Source: Fagopyrum homotropicum (taxonomy: Eukaryota; Streptophyta; Magnoliopsida; Caryophyllales; Polygonaceae). From it: a DNA stretch of 64,000 nt. Shown in pieces: positions 23,033-34,439 of the stretch. The notes under the pieces are model-generated. The model made no database searches. It was not told the origin of the DNA and was given only the letters and a program-made list of their open reading frames with translations. Numbering within the stretch: the first letter of the stretch is position 1; each line of letters starts with the position of its first letter. The stretch spans positions 54,033,001 through 54,097,000 of the forward strand of contig BSWB01000001.1 of assembly GCA_033239125.1 (NCBI GenBank), written 5' to 3'. The translations under genes and the position numbers were made by a program.

Positions 23033-24740
23033 TTGAGAGCTTCATCATTCAATCCCCGACATTCTAAACTTTTGAATGAGCCTACAAAAGATCCCGAAGG
23101 GAGCACTTCTAACTGTACTTTACATTCTAGAGACATTGTGTGTTTTAAATGTCAAGGTAGAGGTTATTGTAAAACGAATTTTCCTAATAATAAGGTTTTA
23201 TTCATTAATCAACAAGGGGATCATGAAAGTGAAGAAGATCCTAAATGTGCTAGTGAAAGTGATGAGAGCTGCGAACTTAAGCATGGAGAATCTTTGATTG
23301 CTAGAAGAACCTTGCATGTCAATATGTCTCTTAGTGAAAATACCCAACGAGAAAATCTCTTTCATACTAGATGTCTTGTTAAGGGAAAGGTGTGCAATAT
23401 GATCATTGATGGAGATAGTTGTTGTAATATTGCTAGTGTTGAATTGGTTACTAAATTTCTACTTCCTACATTTTATCACCATAGGCCCTATAAACTAACA
23501 TGGATGAAGGATTGTGGTACTTTGAAGGTCAACAAGAAAGTTAAAGTGACTATCACATTAGGTCATTATACTGATGAGATTATGTGTGATGTAGTACCTA
23601 TACAGGCTTGTCATATTTTGCTAAGTCGCCCATGGCAATATGATCAGAAAGTGGAGCATGATGGCCATACAAACAAGTACCTGTTTACATTCAATGGTAA
23701 AAAGATAAAATTAAAGCCCATTACTCCAATACAGATCATCAAAACCTATGAGAAGTGGAATACAAAAGGCAAGGATCAAGCGTTGGTCAAAAAAGTGGTC
23801 GAAGGATATTCCGGTGAAGAATCTCAACTTGTTCCTGAAGAAAAATCGGCCGAGATTCTTGAGACTCATCCGAGTTTTTCCAAAATTTTAATCCACTACA
23901 GCCACCAATGAATCACCTGCAAGAGCTCTTTTGGTTGACCAAGAACCACTGAAGATTGAGCACAACCCCATGGATATTAAGGTTATATCATTCATGTCCT
24001 TGAGTGAATTCATTGAGCGGTGTGTGCTTAAGAAAGCTAGGATTTATCACTCTTCTCTATCTTTTCGCTGTAATGACTTTACGGTTAAGTTATTTTCCTT
24101 AGCTTCTTTTGATATTATATCGTTGTCTTTCGGGAAGCGAGTAAGTGTTTTTGCGGGAATGTTTGTAGAGGACAAAGGGGTCAAATAGACATGACATTGT
24201 TGCCTGATCCCGGAGATCTTATGGAATCACCACCAGAAGAGGATGGAATTGTAGTCCACTCTTACTTAGCATCACCAACAGTGACGTACGGATACTTAGT
24301 AGATATTTAGGCCAATCCTGAAGCAAAATCTCACCGGAGATATATATTTGATGACCGGGATTTCTTATTGTTGAGTGTTGCACGACTCGTCTTCAAGGAA
24401 CGAGTTTTACAAACCTGGAGGGATCCTCCAAGAGAAGGGAAACTGCAACCCTTGGTCACCAAAAGACTTGAGTTCTGATGTGACTAGTGATGATCAAGAT
24501 GGAGATTCGAGGACGAATATTTTTCAAGAAGGGGAGTATGATGTGGGATCATCGTCGACATCAATCATACAAGGACCAGTCCCTAGATCAAGGGCTAAAA
24601 GGATCCAAGAGGAGACATCATCAAGGAAGATCAAGGAGAGTTGGAGATCAAGAATCTCGGCCAACACCCAGGAAACTCGGCCGAGATTTCCACCCGAGTT
24701 TTCATTTCTGACACGAGTTGAAGATCCGGCCAAAGATCTT
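23033..24740 (+). pseudogene. zinc knuckle, aspartic protease and C-terminal tail, copy 2
   Basis: The longest open stretch of this family (23033-23911, 292 residues). The knuckle CFKCQGRGYCKTNF has lost both the His and the last Cys. The protease core is KVCNMIIDGDSCCNIASVEL, where the usual DGGS is DGDS, then QACHILLSRPWQYDQKVEHD and a Lys-rich tail. A stop after about 23911 is followed by SLSEFIERCVLKKARIYHSS (23931-24188) and by ERIQ/SRAKRIQ-type sequence (24375-24740). The catalytic Asp remains but the changed DGGS and broken knuckle argue against function. Confidence 0.8.
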
Positions 24741-25079
24741 TTACATTTGACAATTATCTTTTATATTTTCTTTCCTAAAATCTCTCAAACAATCTTAAGA
24801 AAATTGTTAGTTTTGATCCTATGTTTGGGATTGTTATTTGAAAGAATTTGGCCTACTAGACTCTTTTTGGTTTTTGTTAAAGAAACTATATCCCATATTT
24901 TTTTTACCACTTTCATTTAAAGGTAGGTAAAACTAATTAACCATTCTATTTAAAAATATATATTTGTTATTTTTTATTTAAGTGTAAATTTTAATTTTTA
25001 AAAACTGAATTTGTTTTTTATTTTTTTTTAATAATTTTTTTTCTCTTTTTTATTTTCTTTATTTTTTTTATTTTTTGGA

Positions 25080-25700
25080 ATGAAGAATTTTTCACATACC
25101 GGAATTTTCACATACCGAAATTTTCAATACCGGAATTTCAGATACCGGAATTTCCATACCGGAATTTCACATACCAGAATTTCACATACCGGAATTTTCA
25201 CATACCGGAATTTTCACATGCCGGAATTTTCACATACCGGAATTTTCAATACCGGAATTTTACATACCGGAATTTCACATACCGGAAGTTCACATACCGG
25301 AAGTTCACATACCGAAAGTTATCATACCGGAATTTATCATACCATACCGGGAAGTTATCATATCATACCGGACGTTATCATATCATAACGGAAGTTATCA
25401 TACCGGAAGTTATCATATCATATCGGAAGTTATCATACCGGAATTTTTTTATATTTTTTTTATATTTTTTGTCTTTTTTATTTTCTTTAATTATTTTTTT
25501 TTTGGAATGCATACCGGAGTTTCACATACCGGGTTTATCATACCGGAAGTTCACATACCGGAAGTTCACATACCGGAAGTTATCATACGTGAAGTTATCA
25601 TACCGGAAGTTATCATATCATACCGGAATTTATCATACCGGAAGTTTTCATACCGGAAGTTATCATATCATACCGGAAGTTATCATAACGGAAGTTATAC
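25080..25700 (+). repeat. left arm: CATACCGGAA(G/T)TT tandem array
   Basis: About 35 units of 13-17 bp (TTCACATACCGGAA, TTATCATACCGGAAG), interrupted by an AT-rich stretch at 25443-25505. The open frames across it are by-products of the repeat. Confidence 0.92.
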
Positions 25701-25794
25701 CAAACAAACTAATTTTATGTCATAGTTTAGAATTAAGAATTATATACCGGAGAATTACATACTGAAAGTTATAAAAATGGTATGAGCAAAAACG

Positions 25795-25945
25795 CAGCAT
25801 TCAAGTATCAACCTTGAAGCAACAAAAATGTCTCTAAAAATAGTATAACCTTCTTCTTTGCCCAGAGAAGATCAAGACCACTGTCAACATCACCCTGAGC
25901 GAGCAAAGGTTGTAAATTCACCAGTGTAAACATCATTGGCATCAG
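25795..25945 (-). other. unique centre, possible captured gene fragment
   Basis: The only non-repetitive, less AT-rich part of the fold-back element. On the minus strand it reads VNLQPLLAQGDVDSGLDLLW followed by AKKK, which looks exon-like. I do not recognise the protein. Mutator-like elements often carry host gene pieces. Confidence 0.4.
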
Positions 25946-27030
25946 GTATGAACTTCCGTATATAAAAATTTCGGTATGAACTTCCGGTATGAAAAATTTT
26001 GTTATGAACATCCGGTATGAACTTTCGGTATGAACTTCCGGTATGAACGGTATGAAATTCCGGTATGAACTTCCGGTATAAAAAATTTTGGTATGAACTT
26101 CCGGTATGAAAAACTTTGTTATGAACTTCCGGTATGAACTTTCGGTATGAACTTCAGGTATGAACGGTTTGAACTTCCGGTATGAACTTTTGGTATGAAC
26201 TTCCGGTATAAAAAATTTCGGTATGAACTTCCGGTATGAAAAACTTCGTTATGAACTTCCGGTATGAACTTTCGGTATGAACGGTATGAACTTCCTGTAT
26301 GAACTTTCGGTATGAACTTCCGGTATAAAATTTTTTGGTATGAACTTCCGGTATGAAAAACTTCGTTATGAACTTCCGGTATGAACTTTCAGCATAAACT
26401 TCCGGTATGAACTTCCGGTATGAACTTTCAGTATGAACTTCCGGTATAAAAAATTTTGGTATGAACTTCCAGTATGAAAATTTTCGTTATGAACTTCCGG
26501 TATAAAAAATTTCGGTATGAACTTCCGGTATGAAAAACTTCGTTATGAACTTCTGGTATGAACTTTCGGTATGAACTTCCGGTATGAACTTCCGATATGA
26601 ACTTTCGGTATGAACTTCCGGCATGAACTTTCGGTATGAGCTTCCGGTATAAAAAATTTCGGTATGAACTTCCGGTATGAAAATTTTCGTTATGAACTTC
26701 CGGTATGAACTTTCGGTATGAACTTCCGGTATGAACTTTCGGTATGAACTTCCGATATAAAAAATTTTGGTATGAACTTCTAGTATGAAAAACTTTGTTA
26801 TGAACTTCCGGTATGAACTTTCGGTATAAAAAATTTCGGTATGAACTTCCGGTATAAAAAATTTCGGTATGAACTTCCGGTATGAAAAATTTCGTTATGA
26901 ACTTCCGGTATGTAAAATGTTCGGTATGTAAATGTCCGGTATATAAAATGTCGGTATGTAAATGTCCGGTATGTAAAATGTTCAGTATGTAAATGTCCGG
27001 TATGTTAATGTTCGGTATATAAATGTCCGG
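25940..27030 (-). repeat. right arm: TTCCGGTATGAAC tandem array
   Basis: The same unit as the left arm in opposite orientation, about 75 units, with higher-order blocks of GGTATAAAAAATTTCGGTATG and CTTCGTTATGAACTTCCGG types. The right arm is nearly twice as long as the left. The two arms could pair over hundreds of bases. Confidence 0.92.
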
Positions 27031-28450
27031 TACTAAAACAGAAAAATAAAAAGGGAAATAAAATAAAATAAAATAAAATAACAAATTCAGTAATTAAAAT
27101 CAAAATTTACATAACAAACATCAAATATTCTTTCATTTTTAATAGAAGGGTTAATTAGTTTTACCTTACCATTAAATAAAAGTGGTAAAAATATCATGGG
27201 GTATATTTACAAAATAGAAAACTAGAAAAGGCCTAGTTAGTATTCAATAAAATAAAAAAGCCTACTTACCTAATTAGCCCTTGTTATTTTTATATTTTTA
27301 AAAGTTATCTTACCTAGATTATCTTTTAGAAGATATATTTCTTAGTTTATATAAGAGATCTCCCTTATAAATATTCTTAGAGGGGGAGGTTGTTAGATAG
27401 CTTAGTTGTAAGTATTAATTTCCACATTATTGCAAGATACTTGTGACTTCACTTACGGGATTTACATTTTATCATTTCTATTCAATCAAAAGGAGAGTTT
27501 TTAATTGAAAAGTTGTGAGTCTTTGCTAGGTTGTTCTTGTGTGTGTTAATCTTTTTTAAGGTTGGTGTTACAAGTAAAATTGGTCCCTCCTTGTTCTTGT
27601 CTTATTTAGAAGGCTTGTGTAAGGTTAAAGAAGGAAGGGTGAAAGGCAATTCTTTGTTTAGGGTTTTGACACATAATTGGTCAATGTTCTTTGCAAGTCT
27701 TGTAATAGTCCTCCTATCTTCTTATATTTATCATTATCATTTCATATTATCATCTTTTTATATTTCCATATCATTCATTATTCCGCATTCTGAGTTTTCA
27801 TAAATCTCTACCTATTCTTGAGAAATATTGCCCGAGATTTCCTTTGGATTCATCTGAGATTTCCTATCTATTACGAATTGTGGACTTTCAATCTAGATCA
27901 GGAAATTGCGGCTTTCACCCCGTATCATTTTGTCTTCTTCAGTCGGGTTTTCTATCTTCTTCACTTGAGTTTTTGGATAAACTCGACCTTAGTTGACAAT
28001 AGCACCTTGGATTCTTCTTTGTTGAGGGTTTCATGTCTTCTTCACTTGGGTTTTAGTTCACCCGAGGTTCCTATTTGAGGTTCCTTTGCTCCTTTACTTA
28101 CTTGCCTTTGTTGATCTCTTGCTTCCTTTCCTCCTTCGTTTGATGATGAAAGTGATGCCTTGATGAGTGTTCCTTAGATTGCTTGGATTTGATCATTTCT
28201 GCTCCATTTTAGACTTAAATCACCTATAAACACAAAACATGTAGACATTCTTTGACAATTTAAGCATAAGAAAACATGTAGATGTTTTATCTCATACAAA
28301 ACTAAGAAATAACACATAAAAAAAGATATATAAAAACATTATATCAAATTACAAAAGTTTAAAAGTATATTTCTCTATTTTTCTTCGGTTTTGTATTTAC
28401 CTCATAATTAAAATGTAAACCTATATATGTACACACTTTGTATCTTAAAT

Positions 28451-29621
28451 TTGGAAAAGTTTTATATATCCCACTATACTATCTAGATGTAAGATTGAGT
28501 TTTTTTTTTAAATAGATATGACCATCATTAATGCACATTTGATAATTTATACATTGTCAACAATATGTATACATAACTCATTCATATACTTTGTCAATAA
28601 AAACATATTTTAAAGCACATTTCACAATTTATAAAATTTTCTCGAACTCCTTATTCATGTAAGAATATAAACTATTTTCTTTTGTCGCACATTAAGTCAC
28701 TTGACTATATATCACGAGTTATTTTTAAATATAATGGGACCCGTACGTAACACAAGCCGGTACTCCTAAAGTATGTTTGATAAGAGATGAAGATTGCATT
28801 ACATTAGTGAAAATGATATCTTATAATCGTAAAAAAATAACCCCTCTTATCCAAAGTTATTGGAGTTTAATCTCTCATAGCCTTCATCTAGATTAACCTT
28901 ATAAGAAAATCTGCATCTCGTACCAAACACACCCCTAGTTAAACCAAAGGAAGACAACAAATTGAAGAGGGATTATTAAAATTCTTGTCATAGTTGATGT
29001 TCATCGGAACTTTCACATTCTACCGACTTCCCTCGCTGAAACGCGTCGTAACATTTACATTTTACGGAACTTGTGTAAAAACATATATCGGTGATCAAGA
29101 CACGTCCTAATACGTCCAAATTATAAAGATGGATGAAAGACGATATCATATATATCACGTTGGTGGTTAATGATATTAATAAGTATCAATAAAGACGACA
29201 CTTCGCTGGTAAAATCAAGTAATAATCTTAATCAACATGAGTTCATACAGAATCTCGAATTTATTTTGCTAACTAATCAACAATTAAATAGTAATCCAAA
29301 ATTAATACAACAATCTATATACATATATTCTTGGGTGCTGCATATTTGGATAAAACGTGTGAGATTAATATTAATTATAAAACATATCTCAGTATCTTTT
29401 ACACAATTTGGAAAATATTACAAAAATATATTCACTTTAATTTAGTTTTAATGTTATCCATATTTTCAAAGTAAACAAAAGTCATGTATACCAATATTCT
29501 TGAACACACTAACAACCAAATAATTCCACCAAAAAAAACTAACAACCAAATAAATAAAAAAATTAATCACTTAATTTAATTTATTTTTAAATTTAGCCCT
29601 ATTTACGTACAACAATCTATA
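28451..29621. other. AT-rich sequence without recognised genes
   Basis: Unique-looking AT-rich DNA between the retroelement block and the Helitron cluster. No ORF of interest, no clear repeat boundary. Confidence 0.6.
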
Positions 29622-30347
29622 TCTTATCTTATATCTATTAAAGCAGAAGCCTCTATTGCCACGTGTCAACGCCATGCTTCTCGAAGCCTAAAAAATTATT
29701 ATAAAAAGTGATTTCTAAATGTTAATATAAATTGGAAATTGATTTTTAAATTTTTTAAAAATATTTAAATAAATAGTTTTATAAAAATAGTTTTTAAACT
29801 TTTAAGGATTTTTTTTAACCAACGAGCATATCTTAACATATCAGTTTAAATATGTAATTAATTAGAAGAGATAAATATTTAAAAGAGAATTAAAAGTCAT
29901 AATAATAACTATAATTTCATTCTCCGGATTTTTATTTTACAAAAATATACATATCTTATCTTATATATATTAAAGCAGAAGCCTCTATTGCCACGTGTCA
30001 ACGTCATGTTTCTCGACGCTTAAAAAATTATTTTAATAAGTGATTTTTAAATGTTATTATAAATTGGAAATTGATTTCTAAATTTTTTTAAATATTTAAA
30101 TAAATATTTTTATAAAAATAGTTTTTAAACTTTTACGGATTTTTTTTACCAACAAGCATATCTTAACAAATAAATTTAAAAATATAATTAATTATAAGAG
30201 ATAAATACTTAAAAGAGAATTAAAAATCATAATAATAATAATTATAATTTCATTTTTCGGATTTTTATTTTACAAATATACAAATAAATTCTAAGTATTA
30301 AATATTTATTAAAACTCAACCCGCACAAAGTGCGGGTAATACACTAG
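29622..30347 (+). mobile_element. non-autonomous Helitron with internal tandem duplication
   Basis: The 3' end is diagnostic: the hairpin CCCGCAC-AAA-GTGCGGG (30320-30336) followed by TAATACACTAG and a T. The 5' end is probably TCTTATCTTATATCTATTAA at 29622. A ~325-bp block starting at the 5' end (AAGCAGAAGCCTCTATTGCC) is repeated at about 29948. No Rep/helicase coding. Confidence 0.8.
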
Positions 30348-30348
30348 T

Positions 30349-33300
30349 ATATATTAAAGAAGAAGCCTCTATTGCCACATGTCGCACCCACGATTAACCT
30401 CAGCCCAACGAAATTTTAATGTCACGTGTCGCCCACATAATTAACGTCAGACAAAAAAATTTATAAGAAAAGTTTTTACAAATTTTTTTTTAAAAAGAAA
30501 TGATAATATCTCTCAAAGTTGTTAAACAAATTTGTTTTCATTTATATTAAAAAAAAATTATTTATGATATTATATCTAAAAGTTGTTAGCAAATCTATAT
30601 TTAAATTTTATTTTTATTTAAATTAAAAAAATTTATAAGAAAAGTTGTTAGCAAAATTTGTTTTCATCCACAACCAGAGAGCTTTCTATTTGATTTGAAA
30701 ATATTTTTTTAATACTAACGGGATTATGAAAAGATATCTTATGCGTTGAATAACTAAATTCCGATTTTACTAACTGAATCCATATTTATTTATATTTTTA
30801 TTATCTTTCAAGACTAATGTATTATTACGAATATTAAAAAACATTAATAATAATCATTAACTAATAAATTAATTTCACATTTTTCCTCCAACAAATGAGC
30901 GAATTTTAAAATGGAGATAAATTTGTTGAAAATTTAGTTACGATACATGGTTGTTTACTCATTTCAATAAACACGATTCTAAAAAATCAAGTATTAGTTT
31001 TTTTTTATTTATAAGTTTTTTTGTTTAATTGAGTCACAAATCTCCATAACTGACTTGATCTACAAAATCTCCAAAAATAATTGATAATAAATTTTGACTA
31101 GATAAATCTAAACTACTTTAACCCATTAGAAATTAATAATTATTTTTATATTAGACCTATATAAATAGACATATCATCATCGGTGAAAGTACTCAGCCTA
31201 CTATCATTGTTCTCTTTGCTCCATAATCCAAATTGGATTTTTGGCGTTCATTTTGGTGAGTCAATTCACACCACTCTTATTTTGAATGCACTGTCAATTT
31301 TCTTTCATATGCAATGGGGAGTCAATTTACACAAGTCTTATTTTGAAGCACTGTCAATTTTTCATTTATATATTCGACTTTTTTCATGGGTGTAAGTGGG
31401 ATCCTCATTGATGGGAGAGGCTTTTTATTAAAGCCTCAACTGGAGAAATGAAAGGTCATATTCCAGATTGTCTATGTTAAGTATAGCAATACATGGAAGA
31501 TGTATGCACAAAGGGTGCTCAACATGATCTCATCTGCAAAGACGAGCTCCGACGATACAAAAATCCTTTTGAAATGCATATATCACAACCGACCTCCTGT
31601 GTCTTTGCCCGACACCCGTTTGAAAATCGATCTCTAAAATCCGACTTGCTTATGTTATTTGCAGGTGCAATGAACCTCTGGGCATAAGTCCCACAACTGT
31701 GATTGGTGATTGCAAGCCGTTGTCATCGATCCATATTTCCGTTATCAGCGGATGATATTTCTGTGATTCGTTTCTATTGGTTTCTACATATCGAATGCCA
31801 TGTTACAAGATTACTTACTACTTTATTGTATTGTTACAATCATGGGATTTATTGCATGGTGATCGTTACCAAGTAATGTAAGCTCATGTGGTTCAATCCA
31901 TTTACATATATTGTAATTGGGTTACCGGTTACGTTTGGTGTTGTTATCGAATTAATAAAATTAGGTTCGTACGTGGTTGATAAAATAATGCTGAAATGGT
32001 TGTGTTTGGTTTTAATTTGATTACAATTCTGATATATTTCATTCTGTAGTATTTATATTCAATATATACTAAAATCGATATGAATAAATACTTAAAATAT
32101 TTCATGCAACTAGCAGAATGATAATATATCCGAAAATCTAATAACTAAAATCCAAATTTCTACAATAGTAATGTTTTTTTTTATCTTTTCTTACATTAAT
32201 CCAAATATTTACAATAGTAATATATGTTTTTTTTTATCTTTTTAATCAATTTTAAAATTTTAAAATAATTTAGAAGTATATATATATATATAGTCAAGTA
32301 CAAATCATACATTTATAGGATTTAGTTTGAAAATATTAATTAGTTTTAATATTAAAGTATATAAACAATGTATCATATAAGTTTAAAGATAATTTGGAAT
32401 TTTAAAAATAAAATAGTATATATAAAGTATTAACATTTTTATTTTATAATCTAGAGTTTTCATAGAAATAAATAAATTTGTTTATTTTGAAGAGATACTT
32501 GGTTTTGAAGATTTTAGAGTATTAAGACATGTAAAATTGTTTATATATAATTGTTTTATATTAAAACAATATAATATAAATTTATTTTAGTAAGATTTAT
32601 TAGGTAATTCTTAAACATGTGTAATGTGTAAGTGTGAAAATTTAAGTTAATTTAACGGTAATACAATACAAAAATATATATACTACTAAAATAGACTACA
32701 CTGATGCTGACGTGGCGCCCCACATTTTTTCTCGAAATAAATTTTTTATTAAATCATGAATTAAGCCAAAAAATTTTTTTACTAAAGCATATAATATTTT
32801 TAAAACTAACTGGCCTGTTTAACTTGAAAGCAAAAACTGGATCTATATTTTTATCAAATCTATTCGCCGAAAATAAACTTGCAGGAGAAACAAATAAAAA
32901 TCTGTTACAAAAATATTTGAATTTTAATTCATTTTCTACAATTTTGTAAAATGAGGACTTCGGCTAATTTCGTTTTAATATAATAATGTTTTTATTTAAA
33001 AATGATAATCTTCAAATCTTCCTCAACAATCTTTTTTTAATTTTAATTGGGTAACTTTTACTAACAATTTTGTCTATATAATCAAATCGTCTCTCCCTTT
33101 TTCTTGGTCTTATCGACTTGAATTATAACTAAATTATTTCGGATAAATTTGTATCTAACTTTTATGTAAACTCAAAATCAAAAGATCTTCTTAACATATT
33201 ATATTTATTTAATTGTTTTAACTAAAATCTTCCAAATTAAAAGCAATATCCGAATCTTTCAAGTTTAAAAGAAGTATCTGAGTATATTAAAGATCTCCCA

Positions 33301-33757
33301 AAATCTTATTAGTATGATAAGAGCCATTAACATCCGAATTTTAATCAACGAATTGAGTTTATTTATTATTTTTAAATTTGAAGATTTGGTTCAAGCATTG
33401 GGAGTGGGTATTGCGGTTTTTCAAATATTGCTTTAGTAAAATATTTAAAATTCAGCCAAATAATCAAATTAGAATCCCGATTTTTCAATATTTTTGTACA
33501 TCAAATGTTTTTGATCGTTTGTTAAACTTTTCACATACGATACGAAAACTTCCAACATACACTTTTAAGAATTCCGATTATCAAATATTATTTTATTTTT
33601 TGTTAAGTCAAATCTTTTTTATTGTTTGTTAAACTTTTCATATATGATATGACAACTTCTCACGTAAACTTCTCACATAATTTGCACGACTTATGACTTA
33701 TTACTCAAAAAAATCAATATATAAATATACCCGCACAAGGTGCGGGTTATGCACTAG
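30349..33757 (+). mobile_element. Helitron or nested pair of Helitrons
   Basis: The 3' end is CCCGCAC-AAG-GTGCGGG (33730-33746), then TTATGCACTAG and T. The 5' end is ambiguous. It may start at 30349, where the AAGCCTCTATTGCCAC start motif recurs next to the previous Helitron end. Alternatively an inner element may start near 32675 (ACTAAAATAGACTACACTGA). Around 31156 there is a TATA-like CCTATATAAATAG and, at 31254 and 31663, splice-site-like GTGAGT and TTTGCAG, a possible captured gene piece. No intact coding sequence. Confidence 0.65.
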
Positions 33758-34439
33758 TACATATATTAAAGTCAAAGCATTTCCTTCAACGTGGTTCATC
33801 CTATCTTATTTTATGCCACGTGTCATTTTTTTAAAATTTTAATTTTTTTAAAAAAAATTATATATATATTTATGATATTTAAATTAGTCAATAATGTAAT
33901 AGTATAATTATCCTATAATAGAAGTTATATTTATCTACTTATCATACATGTCTTTTTAAATGATTAGATTATTTATTATTCTAATTTTAACATATAAATA
34001 TAGTTTTAATATTAATTAGGACATAATCACTAACTTAAAAATGTATAAATTTTTACAATATAATTATTACATCTTTTTATTTATGGATATTACTTAAAAC
34101 AACCTAAGATAATTTTGTAATTGAATTTTTTTAAATGTTCTCTACTTTAACATTTATATTTTAATTTTGAAATTTATTTATATTTTTTCTTTTAAAAATT
34201 TTTATTTCACTTTTATCAACTTTATAAAATAGTCTACTAACATTAACTAAGATATGTAATATTGTTTAAATTAGTTTATTTTTGTTGTTTATCTGAAATT
34301 ATAATTAATTTAATTATAAATTTTAATTAATCTTTCGTTAGTTAATTAAAACCATTATGTTACATAAATTTTTTAATAAAAATTTTAAAAATTATAAAAT
34401 TTAAATTATATCCGTGCCTTGACACGGGAACTACACTAG
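33758..34439 (+). mobile_element. short Helitron abutting the previous one
   Basis: Begins directly after the CTAG of the preceding element with ACATATATTAAAGTCAAAGC and a CCACGTGTCAT motif. It ends with an imperfect hairpin CCGTG...CACGG (34412-34427) and ACTACACTAG then T. AT-rich, no coding. Confidence 0.65.

Larger units (their letters stand above)
24840..27280. mobile_element. fold-back, Mutator-like non-autonomous transposon
   Basis: Flanked by a 9-bp duplication TTGTTATTT (24831-24839 and 27281-27289); a related LTR at 21630 has this site once. 9-bp duplications are typical of the Mutator superfamily. Terminal inverted repeats of about 100 bp are seen: ACCACTTTCATTTAAAGGTA near 24907 and its inverse near 27165, with TAAAACTAATTAACC shared. 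The right end has roughly 35 bp with no clear left counterpart. Inside, two opposite arrays of short CATACCGGAA-type repeats flank a small unique centre. No transposase. Confidence 0.82.
24805..27927 (+). repeat. LTR of the gag-protease family, copy c, split by a transposon
   Basis: Starts TGTTAG at 24805 and ends CGTATCA at 27927. The 24840-27280 element splits it after about 35 bp. A palindromic module lies at 27800-27858 with the core decayed. Confidence 0.88.
22801..28450 (+). repeat. tandem segmental duplication, copy 2
   Basis: Second copy of 17988-22785, same orientation. It is longer because a 2.4 kb fold-back transposon sits in its LTR (24840-27280), and it lacks the T-LTR of copy 1. 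Without the two insertions both copies are about 3.2 kb. Each insertion therefore followed the duplication. Confidence 0.88.

Noticed and set aside
23033..23911. Host aspartic protease gene
   Set aside because: Zinc knuckle upstream, retroelement LTR downstream, degraded sister copies alongside: it is retroelement Gag-Pro.
25080..27030. CRISPR-like array
   Set aside because: Units are directly adjacent with no unique spacers, in a plant nuclear context.
25080..27084. Open frames of 60-218 codons in the fold-back arms
   Set aside because: Made of repeated HTG-, YRKF- and EVH-type peptides from a short tandem DNA repeat; both strands are open by composition.
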